The position numbers and the translations under genes are program-made. A stretch of 64,000 nucleotides of DNA from Holzapfeliella floricola DSM 23037 = JCM 16512 (GTDB lineage Bacteria; Bacillota; Bacilli; Lactobacillales; Lactobacillaceae): the NCBI RefSeq assembly GCF_001436605.1, contig NZ_AYZL01000020.1, positions 372,001 to 436,000 on the forward strand, read 5' to 3'. The notes under the pieces are model-generated. The model worked only from the letters and a program-made list of their open reading frames with translations, was not told the DNA's origin and did not search any database. Shown one piece after another: positions 1 through 8,327 of this stretch (within the stretch, counting starts at the first letter, position 1; each line of letters starts with the position of its first letter).

Positions 1-1
1 C

Positions 2-361
2 CATCGTTTATCAATCGTTCCTCAAATCATTGAGATGAATGCTCAACCTTTAGGTTATCAATTTGCTTATGAAACACTGCGAGAATTTAAACCTCAAACT
101 CAAACAACAGATTTTAAATTAATCGCAAAAGGACATGCTAATTTGCAAAACTACCAAGGTAAACAAGCAGTCGATATTAATCCTAATGAATTTTACAAGT
201 TAAGTTTTGAACTGCAGCCTACGTATTACCATCTTCCAAAAGACAGTCAACTAGGCTTAATTATTTACAGCACAGACGTTGGCATGACCAAACGTCCACT
301 AGAACAAACAACTTATACTATTGACTTAACACAATCATCATTTAACTACTCAATCAAATAA
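2..361 (+). CDS. pepX: Xaa-Pro dipeptidyl-peptidase PepX, C-terminal part (cut by window edge)
   Basis: The reading frame is open to the left edge, so this is the last ~119 codons of a larger gene. An internal ATG at 35 is probably not the start. The residues match my recollection of the C-terminal beta-sandwich domain of PepX, the serine peptidase that removes X-Pro dipeptides during casein and peptide use in lactic acid bacteria. Recognisable stretches are FELQPTYYHL, LGLIIYSTDVGMTKRP and the closing TYTIDL. The catalytic domain lies outside the window. The gene ends just before a bidirectional terminator and converges with mleR. The main doubt is that the identification rests on the C-terminus alone. 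Confidence 0.75.
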   Translation, partial: HRLSIVPQIIEMNAQPLGYQFAYETLREFKPQTQTTDFKLIAKGHANLQNYQGKQAVDINPNEFYKLSFELQPTYYHLPKDSQLGLIIYSTDVGMTKRPLEQTTYTIDLTQSSFNYSIK

Positions 362-365
362 AAAC

Positions 366-402
366 AAAAAGCCAACTCTTGCTATCTGAGTTGGCTTTTT
401 TC
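366..402. terminator. Bidirectional terminator between pepX and mleR
   Basis: The 8-bp arms gccaactc (371-378) and gagttggc (388-395) are followed by a T run on the plus strand and preceded by an A-rich run that gives Ts on the minus strand. It can stop both convergent genes. Confidence 0.85.
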
Positions 403-1280
403 TATAAAATACTGTGCAAAATAGTCAATAATTGTTGTTGGCTAGGTGTCAAAACATAGTTTATTCGATACACAATACTCGTGATAAATTCAGGCTGTTC
501 ATGATCTAATAATTCTAGACAAGTTACTTCCTCTTCGTTATGGTCAACTATCTTAGTAAAGAACCCCACCCCTACATTCTCACTAATTAATTTCATCAAA
601 ATATGTGTATCATTAGATTTAAAGACAATGTTAGGTCTGAAATGATTCCGTCGACTTAGTTTATTAAACGCTGTGTTATGAACAAAATTACTATCTAAAA
701 ATACAAAAGCATCGTGACGAAGCTCGTTAAAATAAATCCGTTTTCGATTAGCTAAAGGATGCGACTTTGAAACATAAACGCAAAAAGGTTGCCTATCGAA
801 TTCTTCTGCTATTAAATTTTGATAAGCCAAAGGTTCAATTGATCCAAGCAAAGTCAAATCAACATTGCCATCTCTTACGGCATTACGCAAAGCTATTGAT
901 CCACCTTCAACTGTATGAACATTTGAAAGTAGGCCTTCTTTGGCTAGCTTTGATCCTATCTTAGGAAAATAGTAATTCTCGATAATTGGCGGCAATCCCA
1001 GTACAATCTTATTTTGTGTCAAATTATTAATTTCTTGATGGGCTACTTCAATTTCATGTAAGACAACTTTTGCATGTTCAGCCAATTGTAATCCACTTGG
1101 TGTGGGACTAACCGTATTATGAATGCGATCACGTACTAACAAAGCTGTACCAAATTCTTTTTCGAGATTTTTAATAGCCGTTGTAATTGTTGGCTGACTC
1201 ACTTCAAATTTTTCAGCCACTTTTGAAAAATTTTTTTGACTAATAATTTCTTGAAAATAATCTAGATGTTTAATGTTCAT
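402..1280 (-). CDS. mleR: LysR-family regulator, probable malolactic regulator MleR
   Basis: This 292-residue LysR-type regulator has an N-terminal winged helix-turn-helix (about residues 1-60, with FSKVAEKFEVSQPTITTAIKNLE) and a C-terminal effector domain from about residue 90. The ATG is preceded by a good GGGAG site 6 bases upstream. It is divergent from mleS-mleP, the arrangement known for MleR, which activates the malolactic operon in response to L-malate. The assignment to MleR comes from this context as much as from sequence. The 138-base intergenic region holds an 11-bp inverted repeat that could be the operator. Family membership is certain; the specific regulon is inferred. Confidence 0.82.
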   Translation of the reverse strand: MNIKHLDYFQEIISQKNFSKVAEKFEVSQPTITTAIKNLEKEFGTALLVRDRIHNTVSPTPSGLQLAEHAKVVLHEIEVAHQEINNLTQNKIVLGLPPIIENYYFPKIGSKLAKEGLLSNVHTVEGGSIALRNAVRDGNVDLTLLGSIEPLAYQNLIAEEFDRQPFCVYVSKSHPLANRKRIYFNELRHDAFVFLDSNFVHNTAFNKLSRRNHFRPNIVFKSNDTHILMKLISENVGVGFFTKIVDHNEEEVTCLELLDHEQPEFITSIVYRINYVLTPSQQQLLTILHSIL

Positions 1281-1311
1281 AACTAACTCCCATTACGACA
1301 GTGTTTTTAGG

Positions 1312-1338
1312 TATACTATAAAATTAATTTATAGTATA
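1312..1338. promoter_or_regulatory. Inverted repeat, candidate MleR operator
   Basis: The arms tatactataaa (1312-1322) and tttatagtata (1328-1338) are perfect complements with a 5-base spacer. A further ACTAT half-site lies at 1350-1354, spaced from the ATAGT at 1331-1335. LysR regulators bind such T-rich dyads in divergent promoters. No binding data; inferred from position. Confidence 0.5.
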
Positions 1339-1346
1339 TCACAAGT

Positions 1347-1376
1347 TTGACTATAATATTTCGACAGTTCTAGGAT
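1347..1376 (+). promoter_or_regulatory. Candidate mleS promoter
   Basis: TTGACT (1347-1352) and TAGGAT (1371-1376) are 18 bases apart, directly downstream of the dyad. An overlapping TATAAT at 1352-1357 lacks a good -35 and might work only with an activator. A GAAAGGA ribosome site (1404-1410) lies 8 bases before the mleS ATG. Confidence 0.45.
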
Positions 1377-1418
1377 AAGATTCGTACTTAATTTTATATA
1401 GTCGAAAGGAACATCAAA

Positions 1419-3062
1419 ATGTTACATAACCAATCTATTTTAAATAATCCTTTTTTAAATAAAGGAACTGCTTTCACAAAACAAGAACGTCAAAAATTAG
1501 GCTTAACTGGAACTCTTCCTAGCCAAGTTCAAACACTTGAACAACAAACAACGCAAGCATATGCTCAATTTCAAAGCAAAACAACACCGCTTGAAAAACG
1601 CATTTTCTTGATGACACTATTCAACGAAAACAGAACTTTATTCTATCGTTTGATGGATGACCATCTTGTTGAGTTCATGCCTATTGTGTATGATCCCGTA
1701 GTTGCAGATTCTATTGAACAATACAATGAACTGTTCTTAAATCCTCAAAATGCTGCATTTGTTTCTGTCGATACGCCCGAAGATATTGAAGATACGCTAA
1801 GAAACGCAGCTGGTGGTCGTGATATCCGCTTAGTTGTTGTGACAGATAGTGAAGGTATTTTAGGTATGGGAGATTGGGGCGTTAACGGTGTTGACATCGC
1901 AATTGGTAAATTAATGGTTTACACTGCTGCTGCAGGTATTGATCCTTCACAAGTGCTTCCTGTCAGCATTGATGCCGGAACTAACAACCAAAAACTATTA
2001 GACGACCCCTTATATTTAGGTAACCGCCACAAAAGAGTTACAGGCGACCGTTACTATGAAGCAATCGACAAATTTGTTCAAGCAGAACAAAAGTTATTTC
2101 CTGAATCACTATTACACTGGGAAGACTTTGGCCGTTCAAATGCTCAAGTTATTTTAGATAAATACAAGGATAAAATTGCGACTTTTAATGATGATATTCA
2201 AGGAACCGGTATGGTTGTGCTTGCTGGTATTTTAGGCGCATTAAATATTTCAAAAGAAAGCATCAAAGACCAAAAAATTCTAACATTCGGTGCCGGAACT
2301 GCTGGCATGGGAATTGCTAACCAAATTATGGACGAATTAATGCAAGAAGGTTTGACTGAAGAAGAAGCTAAACAGCACTTTTATGCCGTTGATAAACAAG
2401 GCCTATTATTTGAAGATACACCTGATTTAACTCCTGCTCAAAAACCTTTCACCAGAAAACGTAGTGAATTCACTAACGCTGATGAATTGACTAACCTAGA
2501 AGCTATCGTCAAAGCCGTACATCCTACAATTATGATTGGGACTTCTACTCAACCTGGTGCTTTCACCGAAACTATCGTTAAAGAAATGGCTAAAAACACT
2601 GAACGTCCTATTATTTTCCCATTATCAAATCCAACAAAATTAGCTGAAGCTACCGCTGAAGACTTAATTAAATGGACAGATGGTCGTGCACTAGTCGCAA
2701 CAGGTATCCCTGCAGAAGATGTGGACTATAACGGTGTTTCTTACCAAATTGGCCAAGGAAATAATGCTTTGATGTATCCTGGTTTAGGATTTGGGTTAAT
2801 TGCTTCAACAGCTAAATTACTTAATAAAGAAACATTATCTGCTGCTTGTCACGCTTTAGGCGGAATTGTTGATACTTCAAAGCCTGGTGCAGCTGTCTTA
2901 CCTCCCGTTTCAAAAATTACAGAATTCTCACAAAAATTAGCAGAAGTCGTTGCTCAAAGTATTGTTGATCAAGGTCTAAACAAAGAACCTATTCAAGATG
3001 TCAAAAAAGCCGTAGCTGATATGAAATGGACACCTGAATATCAAGACATCAACAATGACTAA
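1419..3062 (+). CDS. mleS: Malolactic enzyme MleS
   Basis: MleS converts L-malate to L-lactate and CO2 in one NAD+ and Mn2+ dependent step, and malolactic fermentation yields proton motive force through coupled transport. The 547-residue protein is malic-enzyme-like. It has the proposed catalytic Tyr at 91 in MPIVYDP, a Lys at 164 in GKLMVYTA, the metal/substrate motif NDDIQGTG (257-264) and a Rossmann motif GAGTAG (291-296). Near-identity to remembered lactococcal MleS stretches, such as FLNKGTAFT at the start and PFTRKRSEF, favours malolactic over ordinary malic enzyme (EC 1.1.1.38). It lies 26 bases upstream of the malate permease gene and opposite an MleR-like regulator. Start chosen by the GAAAGGA site. 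Confidence 0.93.
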   Translation: MLHNQSILNNPFLNKGTAFTKQERQKLGLTGTLPSQVQTLEQQTTQAYAQFQSKTTPLEKRIFLMTLFNENRTLFYRLMDDHLVEFMPIVYDPVVADSIEQYNELFLNPQNAAFVSVDTPEDIEDTLRNAAGGRDIRLVVVTDSEGILGMGDWGVNGVDIAIGKLMVYTAAAGIDPSQVLPVSIDAGTNNQKLLDDPLYLGNRHKRVTGDRYYEAIDKFVQAEQKLFPESLLHWEDFGRSNAQVILDKYKDKIATFNDDIQGTGMVVLAGILGALNISKESIKDQKILTFGAGTAGMGIANQIMDELMQEGLTEEEAKQHFYAVDKQGLLFEDTPDLTPAQKPFTRKRSEFTNADELTNLEAIVKAVHPTIMIGTSTQPGAFTETIVKEMAKNTERPIIFPLSNPTKLAEATAEDLIKWTDGRALVATGIPAEDVDYNGVSYQIGQGNNALMYPGLGFGLIASTAKLLNKETLSAACHALGGIVDTSKPGAAVLPPVSKITEFSQKLAEVVAQSIVDQGLNKEPIQDVKKAVADMKWTPEYQDINND

Positions 3063-3088
3063 ATTCAACATTAAGGGGTAGTTTTAAA

Positions 3089-4060
3089 ATGGCAGTTTTA
3101 TGGAATTCAATTCAAAGCGTTCTCGTCGTCGTTTTGATTATGGTACTCGGTTATATTCTCAGACGATCAGGATGGTTCGACAATAATTTTGCTGGAACCA
3201 TTTCAAAATTCATCAAAAATATTGCATTGCCAGCTTCAATCTTTGTTTCAGTATTGAGCCGCTTATCTCGCGACCAATTATCAAGTTTTTCTTTGTATCT
3301 TGTTTACGCTTTTATTAGTGTAATCATTGGCTATATTATTGCTTTTGCACTAGCTAAAATTATGAAAGTTCGTCCCGGACGTCGTGGCGTCTTCGTTAAT
3401 GCAATTGTTAATGCTAATACAATATTTATTGGTTTACCTTTGAATATTGCTCTATTTGGCGATAAAAGTATGACCTTCTTCTTGGTCTACTATATTGTTA
3501 ATACCGTTTCAACTTGGGCATTTGGTGTCTTCTTGATTTCAAATGATGACCCAACTAAACCTCAAGAAAAAACTAAACGTCAAATTGATTGGAAGAAAGT
3601 TCTACCAATGCCTTTAATCGGTTTCTTAGTTGCTCTTATCTTTTTACTACTAAATATTCCAATTATGAAAGTTTCGTTTGTCAGTTCCGCGTTAACTTAT
3701 GTTGGAAACTTAGTGACACCTTTATCATTGATTTACATCGGGATTGTTTTAGCTGATGCAGGACTAAAAAGCATCAGTTTTGACCGTGATACTATCGTAG
3801 CTTTACTAGGTAGATTCATTGTCTCACCTATTATCATGATTTTGGTATTAACAGCGGTTAGAGGCATGGGTTCTGATTTACCGACACTTGCTTCTCAAAC
3901 CTTAATTGTTCAATCAGCAACACCTATGCTTGCCGTTCTGCCTATTTTGGCTAATGAGGCTCACGGTGATGTTAAATATGCAACTAATATTGTGACAACA
4001 AGTACCGTATTATTTATCATTGTTGTTCCCATTTTAATGTCAATTATTCAATTTATTTAA
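3089..4060 (+). CDS. mleP: Malate permease MleP (auxin efflux carrier family)
   Basis: This 323-residue integral membrane protein of the AEC/Mem_trans family has about ten hydrophobic segments, split by a short charged loop near residues 155-170. In malolactic operons this transporter brings in malate, probably as a monoanion or in exchange for lactate. It follows mleS with a clear AAGGGG site (3073-3078) and ends at a strong terminator, so mleS-mleP is a two-gene operon. Family assignment is firm. Malate as substrate is inferred from operon context and the known MleP of Oenococcus and Lactococcus. Confidence 0.88.
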   Translation: MAVLWNSIQSVLVVVLIMVLGYILRRSGWFDNNFAGTISKFIKNIALPASIFVSVLSRLSRDQLSSFSLYLVYAFISVIIGYIIAFALAKIMKVRPGRRGVFVNAIVNANTIFIGLPLNIALFGDKSMTFFLVYYIVNTVSTWAFGVFLISNDDPTKPQEKTKRQIDWKKVLPMPLIGFLVALIFLLLNIPIMKVSFVSSALTYVGNLVTPLSLIYIGIVLADAGLKSISFDRDTIVALLGRFIVSPIIMILVLTAVRGMGSDLPTLASQTLIVQSATPMLAVLPILANEAHGDVKYATNIVTTSTVLFIIVVPILMSIIQFI

Positions 4061-4072
4061 TTTAATAACGTA

Positions 4073-4110
4073 ACAAAAAAGACATTTGCTTTTGCAAATG
4101 TCTTTTTTGT
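4073..4110. terminator. Bidirectional terminator between mleP and ppcA
   Basis: The arms gacatttgc (4081-4089) and gcaaatgtc (4094-4102) are flanked by A6 and T6, which extend the stem and supply a U tract in both directions. Confidence 0.88.
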
Positions 4111-5621
4111 TAGCCTAAGAATCTTCTTAGCTTACTCATTTTTTCAATCAATAAAGTCTGAACTTCTTTATCTGAAATGCTGACTAAATCTGTTGCTAGT
4201 TGAGAATGTTGAGCTTGTTCTTTTGTTTTTGGACCAGCTTCAATACCAAAACGTTTCGTTAAATCGGCGACATCGGCTTCAATCTTACCAAATTCTGGAT
4301 TGATTTGTTTTAAGACTGCCATTGCCTCTGGACTATAAAAGCCTAATACATGTTCAAAGTCACGTTTCATATTTGGATAGTAGCTTTGTAAAGTTGCCCA
4401 TTCATCTTCTGATAATTTACTCAATGCTTGTCCTGACCCGATTATTTCTGGTGGAATTCCCACCGAGTATAAAGAGCCGGTAAACGTAATCGCACGAGGC
4501 ATCTTGTAACCATCAACATCACGAGAATAACCAACCATCCCCACGTGTTGATGACGGTCACGACGTTTGGGAAAAGCATCAAAAACAGATTGCAAGTCAT
4601 TAATCAACGGATCTAGTGTACGATGGTACTCTTTAGCTGTTTTTGCTGCGATTTCAAGCAAAATCGCTTCGTCAGCTGAATTCACAATATTAAACTCACT
4701 TTGACGTAGCCCATTACGTAATTTATCAATTGCTGATTTAACTTCATCAATTGGATAATCATAACGAAAGGCCGATTGAACAGTTGCTGTTTTTAATCCA
4801 GGAAATTCTTGAAGATAACGGTCAACGGATTTAGGAGAAAGCCCCCCTCTAAAGATTGTACTTCCTACCCCAGCAATTGGATAAACCGGCACACCACTTT
4901 CTTTTGAAAATGCTCCTAGTCTTGACAATGCTAATTTATTTCCAATAATACTATTTAAGAAACCATTTGAAAGTGCAGAATCAGAACCTGCTAGAAAAAC
5001 ACGTAGATACTTAATTGGTCGATTGAAGTGTTTTTCATACATGACCATATATTCTTTTAAAATTTCAGGAGCATCTAATTGTGCTTCAAAACTTTCGAAT
5101 AATGGAATCATTTGGAGCTGATCACTATTAGGGTGAGTATTTTCAAACTCTTTATTCTTGAATTGTGCAAGCGATGCAAACTTATCTTCCATAGCAATCA
5201 ATTGATCTGCACTTTTAGTCATTGGCAAAACTGCTTCAAATAGCGGGCGCTTTTTGAACTTTAAATCATCTGCAAAATCTTCTGCCAACATCATTGTTGT
5301 CATAGCTTGCATCAAACTATAACCTTTTTCTTCCCAGATATTAGGTAGTCTAAACGTTAAAAATTTGTCATCACCAAGTTCGTGATTTTTAAAATAATCA
5401 TATTGTTTAGTGTACAAACGGCTAATAACAGAAGAATCGGCATGCTTTCCTTCCCAATCCCACATATATTCATCGGCATCTAGAGTTGAAAAGTTAGCAT
5501 ATGCTTCATCTATTTCTTCAAATGCTGAAACAAACGGACTATGATGCTTTTTAAAGAACGGAATATTGGCATTGTCAGGGTGTTGAGTTCCCATTACATT
5601 TGGTATCATTCTGTCTGTCAA
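4110..5621 (-). CDS. ppcA: Phosphoenolpyruvate carboxylase, archaeal type
   Basis: The enzyme carboxylates PEP with bicarbonate to oxaloacetate and feeds the aspartate family. The 503-residue size and the N-terminal MGTQHPDN signature mark the short archaeal-type PEPC (also in Leuconostoc, Oenococcus and Clostridium perfringens), not the ~900-residue bacterial form. Other conserved-looking stretches are WEGKHADSS, AGVGSTIFRGGLSP and the C-terminal SKLRRFLG. The start is probably a TTG at 5619-5621, with AGGAGG 8 bases upstream; an ATG four codons later is badly spaced. It is the second gene after an aminotransferase, 30 bases apart, so it should share the upstream lysine riboswitch. It converges with the malolactic operon. 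Confidence 0.93.
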   Translation of the reverse strand: MTDRMIPNVMGTQHPDNANIPFFKKHHSPFVSAFEEIDEAYANFSTLDADEYMWDWEGKHADSSVISRLYTKQYDYFKNHELGDDKFLTFRLPNIWEEKGYSLMQAMTTMMLAEDFADDLKFKKRPLFEAVLPMTKSADQLIAMEDKFASLAQFKNKEFENTHPNSDQLQMIPLFESFEAQLDAPEILKEYMVMYEKHFNRPIKYLRVFLAGSDSALSNGFLNSIIGNKLALSRLGAFSKESGVPVYPIAGVGSTIFRGGLSPKSVDRYLQEFPGLKTATVQSAFRYDYPIDEVKSAIDKLRNGLRQSEFNIVNSADEAILLEIAAKTAKEYHRTLDPLINDLQSVFDAFPKRRDRHQHVGMVGYSRDVDGYKMPRAITFTGSLYSVGIPPEIIGSGQALSKLSEDEWATLQSYYPNMKRDFEHVLGFYSPEAMAVLKQINPEFGKIEADVADLTKRFGIEAGPKTKEQAQHSQLATDLVSISDKEVQTLLIEKMSKLRRFLG

Positions 5622-5651
5622 TTGATTGTCCTCCTGATTTCAAGTTATTAA

Positions 5652-6836
5652 TTATCTGACTGTGTTAAGGTAATCACGAATACGATCCATTGCTAGCTGA
5701 ATATCAGCTTCAGAAGCTGCATATGAAAAACGAATGTAACCCTGTCCACCTTTACCAAAAGCACTTCCAGGAATAACACCGACTTTTGCTTGTTCAGCTA
5801 ATTCTAGTGCGAACTGGTAAGAATCCTGTGTGCAGGATGCTGGTATTTTAGCAAACAAATAAAATGCTCCATGAGGTTTAGCCATTTCAAAGTTCATACT
5901 TGTTAATTCATCAACAATTAAGTCACGGCGTTTTTGATAAATTTTGCGCATTGCAACCGCATCTTCATCTCCATTATTTAAAGCTTCTGTAGCCGCAGCC
6001 TGTGCAGGATTAGAAGGTGACGTCACCATGAAAGCATGTACTTTTGTAACTTTTGACATAAATTCTTTTGGCCCACAAACATAACCAATTCGGTATCCGG
6101 TCATAGCATGAGATTTAGATAATCCGTTAATATAAATTGATTGTTGAGGCAATAACTTAGCAATCGAAAAATGGTCAACACCATAAGTTAATTCACAATA
6201 TATTTCATCTGTGACAACAAAAATATCATGCTGCTTAATAACATCAGCCAAAGCTTTTACCGTTTCTTTGTCGTATTCGACTCCCGTTGGATTACTTGGA
6301 TAATTGAGTAAGACCGCCTTAACCGATGAACCCTCTTCTTTGATAACTTCTTCTAATTTTTCTGGTGTTAGTTGAAATCCTGTTTGTGAGGTATCAACCA
6401 TAATAGGATGTGCACCTAGTAATTCAATAATTGGAAAATAAAGGGCAAACGTTGGCGTTGGGACAATCACTTTGTCCCCTGGATTTAGCATTGTTTCAAA
6501 AGTTGCATAAATAGCTTCTGTTGCACCAATTGTCACGATTATTTCATCTTCTGGATTATAATTTAAACCTTGCTGACGCTTTAAATAATCAGAAACTGCT
6601 TTTCTAAGCTCTAATTTACCCGTTTGAGCTGAGTAGTGAGAATCATTATTTTGAATACTTTCTACTGCAGCATTTTTGATATGATTGGGGGTATCTAAAT
6701 CAGGTTCTCCAATTGTTAATTTCACAATGTCTTCGATAGCTGATATTTTTTGATCAAAGCTTCTAATTCCCGAAGGATTAACTAAGTCTAACTTTTCGTT
6801 GTATGTTGCACTTAATTTTGACGATAAATCTGGCAT
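5652..6836 (-). CDS. Class I/II PLP aminotransferase, probable aspartate or N-acetyl-diaminopimelate aminotransferase (PatA-like)
   Basis: This 394-residue fold-type I aminotransferase has the PLP-binding Lys at about residue 241 in GLSKSHAMTGYRIGY, the NYPSNPTG loop at about 178-185 and the closing Arg in GYIRFSYA. It belongs to the group annotated PatA or aromatic/aspartate aminotransferase in lactobacilli. A lysine riboswitch lies directly upstream and PEPC directly downstream. The likely job is therefore oxaloacetate to aspartate, or the amination of N-acetyl-2-amino-6-oxopimelate in the acetylated DAP route. The sequence alone does not decide which. A GGAG site lies 7 bases before the ATG. 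Confidence 0.85.
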   Translation of the reverse strand: MPDLSSKLSATYNEKLDLVNPSGIRSFDQKISAIEDIVKLTIGEPDLDTPNHIKNAAVESIQNNDSHYSAQTGKLELRKAVSDYLKRQQGLNYNPEDEIIVTIGATEAIYATFETMLNPGDKVIVPTPTFALYFPIIELLGAHPIMVDTSQTGFQLTPEKLEEVIKEEGSSVKAVLLNYPSNPTGVEYDKETVKALADVIKQHDIFVVTDEIYCELTYGVDHFSIAKLLPQQSIYINGLSKSHAMTGYRIGYVCGPKEFMSKVTKVHAFMVTSPSNPAQAAATEALNNGDEDAVAMRKIYQKRRDLIVDELTSMNFEMAKPHGAFYLFAKIPASCTQDSYQFALELAEQAKVGVIPGSAFGKGGQGYIRFSYAASEADIQLAMDRIRDYLNTVR

Positions 6837-6895
6837 GACAGTCTCCTATTTCCGTAAATTATTATTCAAAAGAGTGGCTACTTAAAATATTAGAC

Positions 6896-6932
6896 AAAAA
6901 AGATTCCTTTGTCTGGGCAGACAAAAGAATCT
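6896..6932 (-). terminator. Expression-platform terminator of the lysine riboswitch
   Basis: On the minus strand a 15-bp stem runs from 6932 to 6918 and from 6915 to 6901, with only G-U wobbles breaking it and a tiny loop. A U tract (6900-6896) follows. It sits between the aptamer and the aminotransferase gene, as expected for transcriptional control. Confidence 0.88.
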
Positions 6933-6954
6933 AAATGTTTTAGACGTCAATTTG

Positions 6955-7130
6955 TCGATAGCTCTCCATAAGTTATGTGCTTATGACAGTTTGTGATTTG
7001 TTCAACCACACCCCAACATCAAATCGTCACAACTCTTTGACGTTTCGGCAATATCCCCTCACTAATTTTAACTAATACTATTGTGATAGCGAGCTAACTA
7101 GCTGTTGTCAATTGCGACCTCTTCTACTAA
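6955..7130 (-). ncRNA. Lysine riboswitch (L box) aptamer
   Basis: Read on the minus strand, the conserved L-box blocks appear in order: AGAGGTCGCA (~7123-7114), AGTA (~7079), GAGGGGATATTGCCGAA (7060-7044), TTGGGG (~7016), ACTGTCAT (~6990) and TGGAGAGCTATC (~6968-6957). The GUAG/CUAU ends can close the first helix. In this class lysine binding favours the downstream terminator. The 371-base gap between the aminotransferase and yeiH is thus filled by leader, riboswitch and promoter. Confidence 0.88.
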
Positions 7131-7134
7131 ATTA

Positions 7135-7163
7135 ACTATAAGTTATTTTTTCGTGTAATTCAA
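7135..7163 (-). promoter_or_regulatory. Promoter of the lysine riboswitch operon
   Basis: On the minus strand TTGAAT (7163-7158) and TATAGT (7140-7135) are separated by 17 bases, just upstream of the aptamer. It lies only about 45 bases after the end of yeiH, with no terminator visible between. Confidence 0.7.
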
Positions 7164-7207
7164 GCTCCCATTTCATTTTTATTTAATTATTTACTAATGA
7201 TAAGTAA

Positions 7208-8209
7208 CTAAAACAATAGTTTGATTAAACTGATTGCACCTACAACTTGCAGCAAACTAATTAATAATCCATAACCTAAAAATCGACTACCGGAATCTTT
7301 AATCGTTTTCAATTTTAAGTTTAAGCCGATACCAGCAAGATTAATAACACCAGAGAAACTGGTTAATTCTTTTGCACTATGCGTTAGCTGCGTTGGTAAA
7401 CTAACATAACTATTAATCAAAATAAAAATAATAAATGCCAAAATAAACCAAGGTACTTTAATGTATTGGCTAACTGATTTTTTAGGTTGGGCAGTTTTTT
7501 GACTTTTTCCCTGAGCCATTCTTGCAAAACTGATAACCACTACCGATAATAAAATCACTCGCAACATTTTAAATAGTGTTGCATATGTTGTCACGTCTTG
7601 ATTAATTAAAGACGCTGTCCCCACAACTTGTCCTACAGATTGAAGAGTCCCACCTATTAATGCACCTAAAAGTAAGTCTTGCTTACCGAGTACAACAGGA
7701 CCGACAATTGGCAGAATAATTAATAAGACAATTCCAACTAAACTAACTGTTGCTACTGCAGTTCGTCTTTCATCATCATTTGCTTTGATTTCTGGCGATA
7801 CAGCCGCAATTGCACTTGATCCACACACAGCATTACCTGCCGCCATTAAAAGCGATGATTTTTTTGATACCTTAAAGACTCTTTTCCCTAACACTATTGC
7901 CACAATGATAGTCAACAACATCTGCAACACAATAAATAAAATACCATTAATCCCTAAAGACTCTATAGTTTTAAGCGTTACTGTTAACCCTAGTAGTGCA
8001 ATTCCAATTTCAATGGGATATTTTTCTGACCATTTAACACCTGAATTTAGCTTAGACTGTGTTAAAACAGTATTACCTAACAAAATCCCCATCAACATGG
8101 CCAAAGATTCTGCTCCAATAAAAGGTAAATAAATTGCTAAATATTTAGCAACAACAGAGACAAGTAATGTCACTGCAATACCTGGTAAAAAAGATTTTTT
8201 TATTTTCAT
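7208..8209 (-). CDS. YeiH/UPF0324-family membrane protein (putative exporter)
   Basis: This 333-residue polytopic membrane protein of the UPF0324 (YeiH, conserved hypothetical 698) family has about ten hydrophobic helices. It contains the Gly-rich family stretches LLGLTVTLK and NAVCGSSAIAAVSPEI. The family is often labelled putative sulfate exporter, but the substrate is not established. The start is placed at the ATG at 8209, which has GGAGAGG a few bases upstream; an in-frame ATG at 8251 would add 14 polar residues without a site. It is divergent from a LysR regulator, the same pairing as yeiH/yeiE in enterobacteria. Family firm, function unknown. Confidence 0.82.
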   Translation of the reverse strand: MKIKKSFLPGIAVTLLVSVVAKYLAIYLPFIGAESLAMLMGILLGNTVLTQSKLNSGVKWSEKYPIEIGIALLGLTVTLKTIESLGINGILFIVLQMLLTIIVAIVLGKRVFKVSKKSSLLMAAGNAVCGSSAIAAVSPEIKANDDERRTAVATVSLVGIVLLIILPIVGPVVLGKQDLLLGALIGGTLQSVGQVVGTASLINQDVTTYATLFKMLRVILLSVVVISFARMAQGKSQKTAQPKKSVSQYIKVPWFILAFIIFILINSYVSLPTQLTHSAKELTSFSGVINLAGIGLNLKLKTIKDSGSRFLGYGLLISLLQVVGAISLIKLLF

Positions 8210-8327
8210 ATTTTCCTCTCCTTCAGTACAGGCATAACTATACCACATCATTAATATTGGTATTTGTTTAATAGATAATAACTATATATACTATTAATAA
8301 CCTTAATAACAAAAAGAAAGGACTCCT
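8210..8327. promoter_or_regulatory. Divergent control region between yeiH and the LysR gene
   Basis: This 118-base AT-rich spacer carries AATAG (8268-8272) and CTATT further right as a loose inverted pair, a typical place for a LysR operator. I do not see a promoter strong enough to call. An AAAGGA site (around 8318) precedes the LysR ATG. Confidence 0.35.

Noticed and set aside
767-964. Plus-strand frame of 65 residues inside mleR
   Set aside because: It lies fully inside a well-supported gene on the other strand, with no ribosome site and no family resemblance.
6840-7200. Possible T-box or tRNA-like region before the aminotransferase gene
   Set aside because: No T-box core (TGG-GTGG-ACC-CG) is present and no cloverleaf fits; the conserved blocks match the lysine riboswitch instead.
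7785-8132. Plus-strand frame of 115 residues inside yeiH
   Set aside because: Antisense shadow of the membrane protein; no site upstream and no recognisable domain.
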